Source of the DNA: Scatosoma sp048465415
GTDB taxonomy: Bacteria > Bacillota > Clostridia > Christensenellales > Borkfalkiaceae
Assembly: GCA_048465415.1 (NCBI GenBank)
Contig: DBFWLO010000008.1
Location: forward strand, 186,001 to 250,000
Direction: 5' to 3'
DNA length: 64,000 nt
The notes under the pieces are model-generated. The model made no database searches. It saw only the letters and a list, made by a program, of their open reading frames with translations, and was not told the origin of the DNA. The translations under genes were made by a program, and so were the position numbers. Positions 58,406-64,000 of the stretch are shown in pieces. Numbering within the stretch: position 1 is the stretch's first letter; each line of letters begins with the position of its first letter.

Positions 58406-59352
58406 CATTTTTGACGAGTGCAATTCGTATGAGCGCGACCTTTCTTTACGGCTCCACCGGTGAGATCATTACGGAAAAATCGGGGCATCTCAACCTGGGC
58501 ATACCGGGAGTCATGAGCGTCGGCGCGGCGATCGGCTGTCTGAGCGAGTATTATCTCATCAAATCGATCGGCACGTCCGTTCCCTTTCTCCTCATCTTAG
58601 TCCCTTTGTTGGCTACGTTTTTAGGCGGAGCGCTGATGGGGCTGCTATACAGCTTCCTCACCGTTTCTCTGCGTGCGAATCAGAACGTGACGGGGCTGGC
58701 GATGACGACGTTCGGCGTGGGGCTTGCGGGGCATTTGATCAATTCGATCAAAGCGCAGATAACGGTGATCACGCGTGCCAGCAAATATTTCACCACCTTA
58801 TTTCCGGTGGGAGATAAGCTGGGCTGGTTCGGTCAGATATTTTTGTCGCACGGCGTGCTCGTCTATCTGGCGATCATCATTGCGATTGTCGCGCAGATCG
58901 TGCTGAGCAAGACGCGCGTGGGGCTGCATCTGAGAGCGGTGGGCGAAAATCCCGCGACGGCGGACGCCGCCGGCATCAACGTAACCTTATATAAGTATGC
59001 GGCGACGTGTATCGGCTGCGGAATTTCCGCAATCGGCGGGCTGTTCTGTATCATGGATTACATGGGCGGAAACTGGGAATATATCATCGAAGTATTCGGC
59101 TGGCTTTCCATTGCGCTGGTCATCTTCACCTTGTGGCGCCCGGGGCTGGCGATCTTCGGCTCGATCATTTTCGGCGGACTGTATATCGCCAGAGGATATA
59201 TCGGCGGAATCACGTTCGCGCAGATCGAATTGGTAAAAATGCTCCCTTATGTCGTGACAATCGTCGTGCTGATCATCACGAGCATTGTGGGTAAAAAAGA
59301 AACGCAGCCGCCCGCGAGCCTCGGACTCAATTATTTCCGGGAAGAACGTTAA
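58396..59352 (+). CDS. Nucleoside ABC importer permease 2 (NupQ type)
   Basis: The 318-residue BPD_transp_2 permease starts with LTSAIRMSATFLYGSTGEII and contains the coupling region LRAVGENPATADAAGINV (about 178-195) and LWRPGLAIFGSIIFGGLYIA. It has about nine hydrophobic segments and completes the importer. The operon ends in a strong terminator shared with the MFS gene on the other strand. Confidence 0.94.
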   Translation: MFVTFLTSAIRMSATFLYGSTGEIITEKSGHLNLGIPGVMSVGAAIGCLSEYYLIKSIGTSVPFLLILVPLLATFLGGALMGLLYSFLTVSLRANQNVTGLAMTTFGVGLAGHLINSIKAQITVITRASKYFTTLFPVGDKLGWFGQIFLSHGVLVYLAIIIAIVAQIVLSKTRVGLHLRAVGENPATADAAGINVTLYKYAATCIGCGISAIGGLFCIMDYMGGNWEYIIEVFGWLSIALVIFTLWRPGLAIFGSIIFGGLYIARGYIGGITFAQIELVKMLPYVVTIVVLIITSIVGKKETQPPASLGLNYFREER

Positions 59353-59392
59353 AAAATCCCCCTGCCGATCCCGGCAGGGGGATTTTTTTTAC
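59352..59392. terminator. Bidirectional terminator between the nucleoside importer and the MFS gene
   Basis: AAAAATCCCCCTGCCG paired with CGGCAGGGGGATTTTT; T run on plus and matching T run on minus. Confidence 0.95.
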
Positions 59393-60615
59393 TTTTTAGC
59401 TTCGGGATCGAGCAGTTTAGGCTCGTTCTTTTGCTTGGGGAGCAAAAAAACGGTCGCTAAGGCGAGTACGGGGAAGATGATGGCGGACAGAAGTCCGATT
59501 TGCAGATTGTCGCCGAAAAATCCCGAAACGAACCCGACCAAAGTCGGCCCGGCGGTACAGCCGAGATCTCCCGCGAGGGCGAGGAGGGCGAAGAGCATCG
59601 TCCCGCCGTAGGGCAGCGTTTTCGCGGCGGTCGAGAAAGTTCCCGGCCAGAGGATTCCCACGAAGAACCCGCAGAGCGCGCAGCCGAGGAGATTGAGCAC
59701 GGGCAGAGGCGGCAGGGCAATGAGCAAATAGGCGCAGATACAGCCGGCGGCGCTGACGATGAGAAACTTGCGCAGGGATACTTTTTGCAGAGACTTGGCG
59801 TAAAAGACGCGGCAAATTCCCATGAGTACGGCGAACGCCATAGGCCCGGCGAGATCGCCGAGCGTCTTGGAAATACCGAGACTGTCTTCGGCGAACGCGG
59901 ACGCCCACTGCGTGACGGAGACTTCGGTCGCGCCCGCGCAGAGCATGAGAATGAATAATACCCAAAAGGCGCGGTTTTTCGCGAGCGAACGAAAAGTGGA
60001 GGGGCGCTCGTCGGCCGATTGCGGCAGGGAATAGAGGGGAACGAAACAAAAAAATACGGCGTTCGCGAGGGGTAAGACCGCCCAGAGACAGGCGATCAGC
60101 TTCCAGTGAGAGATTCCAACCACGGCAAAGAGAAGGGTGGAAACGAGAATGACAAAGACGCTGCCCCAACAGTAAAAAGAATGGAGGAGTCCCATGGACG
60201 CCTCTTTTTTCTTGGTCGGACAGGCCTCGACGACGGGGGAAACCACCACTTCGATAAGTCCGCCGCCCATCGCGTAGAGACAGGCGGAAACGATCAGTCC
60301 GGCGGTGGGATCGATAAGCCCGGGCAGTACGGCGAGACTGAATAACCCCAGAGCGCTGAAAATGTGCGCGGCGACGGCGCAGAACCGGTATCCCACTTTG
60401 TCCACGAACTTGCTCGCGAGTAGATCGGTGAAGATCTGTACGCCGAAACAAATCGTGGTGAGAAGGGTAATGCGGGAGAGCGACACGCCGAACTGCGACT
60501 GAAAGGTGACGTAGAGGAGCGGGACGTAGTTAATGATGAGCGCCTGCACGATATATCCGGCGTAACAGGCGAAAATCGTATGTTTATAGGTCAGACCTTT
60601 TTTGGAGAAGGACAT
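59389..60615 (-). CDS. Major facilitator superfamily transporter
   Basis: The 408-residue protein has 12 predicted membrane segments. The cytoplasmic loop after segment 2 carries LASKFVDKVGYRFCAVAAH, the MFS motif-A region (D-x-x-G-x-R). The fold resembles fucose/sugar-type or FSR-like clostridial MFS proteins; the substrate is unknown. The longer frame begins 40 codons upstream, but ATG 60615 (MSFSKKGLTYKHTIF) fits the first helix; an AAGGAG lies rather far (15 bases) upstream. Promoter at 60674-60702. It has no link to the neighbouring sporulation genes. Confidence 0.85.
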   Translation of the reverse strand: MSFSKKGLTYKHTIFACYAGYIVQALIINYVPLLYVTFQSQFGVSLSRITLLTTICFGVQIFTDLLASKFVDKVGYRFCAVAAHIFSALGLFSLAVLPGLIDPTAGLIVSACLYAMGGGLIEVVVSPVVEACPTKKKEASMGLLHSFYCWGSVFVILVSTLLFAVVGISHWKLIACLWAVLPLANAVFFCFVPLYSLPQSADERPSTFRSLAKNRAFWVLFILMLCAGATEVSVTQWASAFAEDSLGISKTLGDLAGPMAFAVLMGICRVFYAKSLQKVSLRKFLIVSAAGCICAYLLIALPPLPVLNLLGCALCGFFVGILWPGTFSTAAKTLPYGGTMLFALLALAGDLGCTAGPTLVGFVSGFFGDNLQIGLLSAIIFPVLALATVFLLPKQKNEPKLLDPEAKK

Positions 60616-60673
60616 ATTTATCTTGTAATACTCCTTTGCAAAGCGCCTTCGGACAAATTTGCTCAATACCATC

Positions 60674-60702
60674 ATTATATCGGAGACGGGAAAAAAAGGC
60701 AA
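60674..60702 (-). promoter_or_regulatory. Promoter of the MFS gene
   Basis: Minus strand: TTGCCT (60697-60702), 17 bases, TATAAT (60674-60679). Confidence 0.75.
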
Positions 60703-60860
60703 CTCTTTTTTCTTATTTTGTCGGTGTCTGTTCACGGGCGTTTATCCCTGGCGCCCGTCCTATCTGCTCGCCTTTGCAATTCTGCTTCGTCCCGGATTCC
60801 TCTTCCTCGGACGGCCGAAACGCCCTTATTTGGGATAAATCGCCGAAAATCGCGTTTTTT

Positions 60861-60883
60861 TTCGACTCCCCGGGCTATATAAT
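60861..60883 (+). promoter_or_regulatory. Probable Spo0A box and -10 of the spoIIGA promoter
   Basis: TTCGACT (60861-60867) matches the reversed Spo0A box TTCGACA in 6 of 7 positions. TATAAT lies at 60878-60883. There is no good -35, as expected of an activator-dependent promoter; in B. subtilis spoIIG is Spo0A-activated. Confidence 0.5.
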
Positions 60884-60916
60884 ATTCCTAAACTTCGCGA
60901 AAAGAGGGGTGGCAGA

Positions 60917-61717
60917 GTGGAGATATACATAGAATACGCCCTGGCGGAGAACTTCCTTTTGGACGCGATGCTTCTGTGGTTGGCGCTGAAAGCGGGGAAG
61001 CAGAAAATAAGCGTCTGGCGGATCGCGCTGGCGGCGGCGACAGGCGCCGTCTTCGCGGTGGTTTTTCCGCTTTTGAAGATCGGAACAGCGCCCTCGTACA
61101 TACTCAAATTCGCCGTGGGAATCCTGCTTGCGCTGATCGCGGTACAAGGAAAAGGCATAGGCAGGTATGCGCTGACGTCCGCGCTGTTCTTTGGATTCAG
61201 CTTTGCGCTCGGCGGAGCGCTGCTTGGCGTTTATTCGGCTTTTTCCATCGACTACGGGATTACGGAAAACGGGTATCTGACGGAAAGCGTGCCGGTGGGT
61301 ATGGTGCTGGGCGGCAGTTTCGTCTTTGCCGTCGCCGCGGCGATGCTGATCAAACGTCTGTACCGCCGCCGGGCGATGCGTAGGTTTATCTATCCCTGTA
61401 AAGTGACGCTGGGGGAAAAAAGCGTGAAGGCGGAAGGCTTTCTCGACAGCGGCAACCGCGCTGCGGCGGGCGGCGTGCCCGTATGTTTTCTTTCGTCCGA
61501 TCTGGCGTTCGACCTTTTGGGAGAACAGACGATGACGGAAGAAATGACGATTCTGACGATGAACGGCGAGACGAAAATAAAAATTTTCCTTGCGGACAGT
61601 TTGGAGATATATTGCGGGGAAAAACCGAATATAATAAGGAAAGTATATTTTGCGCCGTCGGGAAATATACGCGCACGGGAGTATAAGATTATACTCAACG
61701 CGGCGGTGCTGGACTGA
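60917..61717 (+). CDS. spoIIGA: Sigma-E processing peptidase SpoIIGA
   Basis: SpoIIGA is a membrane aspartic protease that cleaves pro-sigma-E in the mother cell after a forespore signal. The 266-residue protein has five N-terminal membrane segments (about 1-150) and a C-terminal protease domain with the catalytic FLDSGN motif (about 178-183). GTG start 60917. It lies 44 bases before sigE, whose product it activates. The ORF and catalytic motif are complete, so the protease is predicted active. Confidence 0.94.
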   Translation: MEIYIEYALAENFLLDAMLLWLALKAGKQKISVWRIALAAATGAVFAVVFPLLKIGTAPSYILKFAVGILLALIAVQGKGIGRYALTSALFFGFSFALGGALLGVYSAFSIDYGITENGYLTESVPVGMVLGGSFVFAVAAAMLIKRLYRRRAMRRFIYPCKVTLGEKSVKAEGFLDSGNRAAAGGVPVCFLSSDLAFDLLGEQTMTEEMTILTMNGETKIKIFLADSLEIYCGEKPNIIRKVYFAPSGNIRAREYKIILNAAVLD

Positions 61718-61761
61718 CGAATACAGGCAAGGAAAACAAGGAACGGACGGGGAGGTCGGTC

Positions 61762-62469
61762 ATGAAAATCAAGGAAATACTAAAATGTTTTTTACGGCAA
61801 TTCGATGCGGAGAACACGGTGGACTATATCTGCGGCACGGAGGCGCTGCCTTTGCCGCTTTCGCCGGAAGAGGAGAGCGAAATGCTCGGCAAACTGGAAC
61901 ACGGCGAGGAGTCGGATAAGGTGAAAGCGGAACTCATTCAGCATAACCTCCGGCTCGTCGTATACATAGCCCGAAAATTCGACAATACGGGCGTGGATCC
62001 CGACGACCTCATTTCGGTGGGGACGATCGGGCTGATCAAGGCGATCAATTCCTTCAAACTGGATAAAAATATCAAACTGGCGACGTACGCCTCCCGATGT
62101 ATCGAAAACGAGATCCTCATGTATCTGAGACGTACGGTGCGGCTTAAAAGCGAAGTTTCCTTCGACGAACCGCTCAATACCGATTTCGAGGGCAACGAAC
62201 TGCTGCTCTCCGACATACTGGGCACCTCGGCGGAGAGCGTCTACGGCGATCTCGAATCGACCGCGGAGAAAGAGCTTTTGAAGGAAGCGCTGAGAAAACT
62301 GTCCGAACGCGAACGTAAAATCATGTTCCTCCGCTTCGGTCTTAACGGCGGCGAGGAAATGACGCAAAAAGACGTGGCGGACCTGCTCGGTATTTCCCAA
62401 AGCTACATTTCCAGACTGGAAAAAAAGATCATTCAAAGACTGAGAAAAGAAATCGCAAAAATGGTCTGA
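61762..62469 (+). CDS. sigE: Sporulation sigma factor sigma-E (pro-form)
   Basis: Sigma-E is the early mother-cell sigma factor. The 235-residue protein has an N-terminal pro-sequence of about 20-25 residues (MKIKEILKCFLRQF), then region 2 (LRLVVYIARKFDNTG; DLISVGTIGLIKAINSF) and region 4 HTH (DVADLLGISQSYISRLEKK). Length matches B. subtilis pro-sigma-E (239). It is in the same unit as spoIIGA, 44 bases downstream. Confidence 0.97.
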   Translation: MKIKEILKCFLRQFDAENTVDYICGTEALPLPLSPEEESEMLGKLEHGEESDKVKAELIQHNLRLVVYIARKFDNTGVDPDDLISVGTIGLIKAINSFKLDKNIKLATYASRCIENEILMYLRRTVRLKSEVSFDEPLNTDFEGNELLLSDILGTSAESVYGDLESTAEKELLKEALRKLSERERKIMFLRFGLNGGEEMTQKDVADLLGISQSYISRLEKKIIQRLRKEIAKMV

Positions 62470-62504
62470 AAAATATCGGTTCTTTCACAAAATCGGTAAA
62501 GCCT

Positions 62505-62533
62505 TGATAAAAAGGCAAAAAACGGCACATACT
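62505..62533 (+). promoter_or_regulatory. Possible sporulation-sigma promoter of sigG
   Basis: TGATA (62505-62509), 18 bases, CATACT (62528-62533) resembles the sigma-F/sigma-G consensus (TGNATA and CATACTA). The gap 62470-62659 has no vegetative consensus promoter. Confidence 0.35.
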
Positions 62534-62659
62534 CTATAAAAAGTTTTCCGATCCCTCGCTTACATAATCTTCCGTTCCGCAATCTGCGCCCGCCTTTATA
62601 CATAACCTGCCCGACTCCGTAAGGGGTAAAGGGGGATATGTAGGAAGGAGGAAAAAAGT

Positions 62660-63430
62660 ATGATGCAGAAAGTGGAAATATGCGGCGTAGACACGTCGGG
62701 ATTGCCTCTTTTGACGGCGAAAGAAAACGAAGAGCTGATGAAGAAGCTGAAAACGGGCGATAAAGCGGCGCGCGAGAAATTCATCGTGGGAAATATGCGC
62801 CTGGTGCTCTCGTTGGTCAAACGCTTCTGGGCAAAAAACGCCAATGCGGACGACGTGTTCCAGGCGGGCTGCGTGGGGCTCATCAAGGCGATCGATAACT
62901 TCGATCTGAGCGTGGGCGTCAAGTTTTCCACCTACGCCGTGCCCATGATCATCGGCGAGATCAAGCGCTATCTCCGCGACGGCAACTCCCTGCGCGTGTC
63001 GAGAAGTATCCGCGACACGGCGTATCGGGTTTTGAAAGTACGGGAATCGATTGAGGGCCGGGACGAGGAGGCGACGCTGGAAAAAATCGCGGCGGAAATG
63101 GAAGTAGCCGTCAGCGAAGTCGTGTACGCGCTCGACGCGATCTCCGATCCCGTGTCGCTCTACGATCCCGTCTATAATAAAGCGGGCGACACCCTTCTTT
63201 TGATGGACCAGCTCTGCGACGAGAAAAATAACGACGAGGTCTGGACGGAACACGTAGCGCTCGGCGAGGCGATGGAGCGGCTGGGCGAACGTGAAAAACG
63301 AATTCTCTTTCTGCGTTATTACGAAGGCAAGACGCAGACGGAAATCTCCGAGGAGGTGGGAATCTCCCAGGCGCAGGTCTCCCGACTCGAAAAGAACGCC
63401 CTCAATAATATCCGCATGAATATTTCCTGA
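62660..63430 (+). CDS. sigG: Forespore sigma factor sigma-G
   Basis: Sigma-G is the late forespore sigma factor. The 256-residue protein begins MMQKVEICGVDTSGLPLLT, the family hallmark, and has region 2 (LVLSLVKRFWAKNANADDVFQ), region 3, and region 4 HTH (EISEEVGISQAQVSRLEKNA). AAGGAGG lies 8 bases before ATG 62660; a second ATG follows directly. It follows sigE by 190 bases, as in other spore formers, with its own probable developmental promoter. Confidence 0.97.
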   Translation: MMQKVEICGVDTSGLPLLTAKENEELMKKLKTGDKAAREKFIVGNMRLVLSLVKRFWAKNANADDVFQAGCVGLIKAIDNFDLSVGVKFSTYAVPMIIGEIKRYLRDGNSLRVSRSIRDTAYRVLKVRESIEGRDEEATLEKIAAEMEVAVSEVVYALDAISDPVSLYDPVYNKAGDTLLLMDQLCDEKNNDEVWTEHVALGEAMERLGEREKRILFLRYYEGKTQTEISEEVGISQAQVSRLEKNALNNIRMNIS

Positions 63431-63436
63431 CCGAAC

Positions 63437-63470
63437 AAAGCGGTCCCCGTAAAGGGGACTGCTTTTTTTA
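63437..63470 (+). terminator. Terminator of sigG
   Basis: AAGC-G-GTCCCC paired with GGGGAC-T-GCTT (one G-T), then seven T residues. Confidence 0.88.
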
Positions 63471-63597
63471 AGGCTCGGAAATAAAAATATTTTTTCTTTC
63501 GCGTTTTAGAACGCACAAAACCTCTTTGCCGCCGCATATATTGTAGAGTGTAAGCGAAAAAAATAATAAAAAGAAACAAAAAAAGCGGAGGCGCGTC

Positions 63598-63987
63598 ATG
63601 GAAATGAGCTATTCGGAACTTCGCACAAAAGAGGTAGTCAACACCGCCGACGGCCGGCGTCTGGGCAAAGTCTGCGATCTGGTTTTCTGTTATCCCGAAA
63701 ACAGGATCCTCGGCATCGTCGTGCCCGGCAGTAAAGGATTCTCTTTCTGGAAGAGCGAGCAGTTCATAGAAATGAAAAATATCGTCAAGATCGGCGACGA
63801 CGTCATACTCGTCAACTTCAATATGCCGCCGAAACCGTCCGGCCGTAAACCGGGGCGCGGCTGCGGTCCCACGTCCTGTCCTCCGCCTCCGCCGCCCCCC
63901 GGCGGTCCCGGTCCGTCCTATCCGCCGCAGAGCGAATACCCGCAACCTCCGTACCCCGGCAGAAGGAGCTATGAGGAATACGAATAA
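63598..63987 (+). CDS. YlmC/YmxH-family PRC-barrel protein with Pro-rich tail
   Basis: The 129-residue protein belongs to the YlmC/YmxH sporulation-linked family. The N-terminal 80 residues form a PRC-barrel-like domain (SELRTKEVVNTADGRRLGKV; LGIVVPGSKGF). The C-terminal 45 residues are highly Pro/Gly/Tyr-rich (CPPPPPPPGGPGPSYPP), far longer than in B. subtilis YlmC, and look like a surface or assembly tail. RBS GGAGG, spacing 6. It follows sigG, matching the spoIIGA-sigE-sigG-ylmC order of Clostridia. Molecular role unknown. It is complete, ending 13 bases before the window edge. Confidence 0.85.
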   Translation: MEMSYSELRTKEVVNTADGRRLGKVCDLVFCYPENRILGIVVPGSKGFSFWKSEQFIEMKNIVKIGDDVILVNFNMPPKPSGRKPGRGCGPTSCPPPPPPPGGPGPSYPPQSEYPQPPYPGRRSYEEYE

Positions 63988-64000
63988 TTTTCTCTTGCCG

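Noticed and set aside
1..64000. tRNA, rRNA, prophage or insertion-sequence genes
   Set aside because: No transposase, integrase or phage structural protein and no recognisable tRNA cloverleaf or rRNA stretch was found by reading; a tRNAscan-SE run would settle the tRNA question.

Overview
The window is a chromosomal segment of a spore-forming, Gram-positive anaerobe of the class Clostridia. Evidence: spoIIGA-sigE-sigG, ylmC, a SCIFF (scfA/scfB) ranthipeptide locus between yajC and secDF, a rubrerythrin, and a two-chain heterodimeric ABC exporter. The DNA looks GC-rich by eye (not computed) and intergenic gaps are short. An assignment near Christensenellales is only a guess. Many promoters match the housekeeping consensus (TTGACA/TTGNNN, 17 bases, TATAAT) very closely, which makes transcription units readable.

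Layout. 1-5.6 kb: end of an AraC/GyrI-like regulator, rubrerythrin, cardiolipin synthase, a DUF2156-GNAT fusion and a small zinc-ribbon membrane protein. 5.9-14.4 kb: clpB, three small Xre/HTH genes, and a MarR-controlled heterodimeric ABC exporter. 14.6-14.9 kb: a compact locus with two inward-facing consensus promoters, a 37-codon ORF and a convergent short antisense RNA with its own terminator. It resembles a type I toxin-antitoxin locus and is the most interesting element here. 15-28.8 kb: the clostridial block tgt-yajC-(TIGR04086)-scfA-scfB-secD-secF-recJ-rel-(MBL hydrolase)-hemZ. 28.9-33.4 kb: rpsO, pnp, an unknown Cys-rich membrane protein, a family 2 glycosyltransferase. 33.5-40.2 kb: mnmG and dnaA on the minus strand, divergent from recF-PHP-vanW; dnaN is absent from the expected place. 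40.2-40.9 kb: a small Xre repressor divergent from a Cys-rich small protein, with two near-identical operators. 41-48.7 kb: asnS-plsX-rnc-smc-ftsY. 48.9-53.3 kb: an ABC-2 type transporter, trmD, rbgA, rnhB, yraN. 53.4-59.4 kb: a guanine-type riboswitch and terminator ahead of xpt, followed by a BMP-type nucleoside ABC transporter. 59.4-64 kb: an MFS transporter, then spoIIGA-sigE, sigG and a ylmC-like gene.

How the genes work together. Most of the window is core information processing (DNA replication and repair, ribosome assembly, tRNA modification, RNA decay, secretion, stringent response). The regulated modules are purine salvage (riboswitch-xpt plus nucleoside uptake), mother-cell and forespore sigma factors, SCIFF maturation, and the MarR-exporter unit. 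Accessory-looking material is confined to small regulators and the 14.6 kb and 40.5 kb modules. No insertion sequence, prophage, CRISPR array, rRNA or tRNA gene was recognised.
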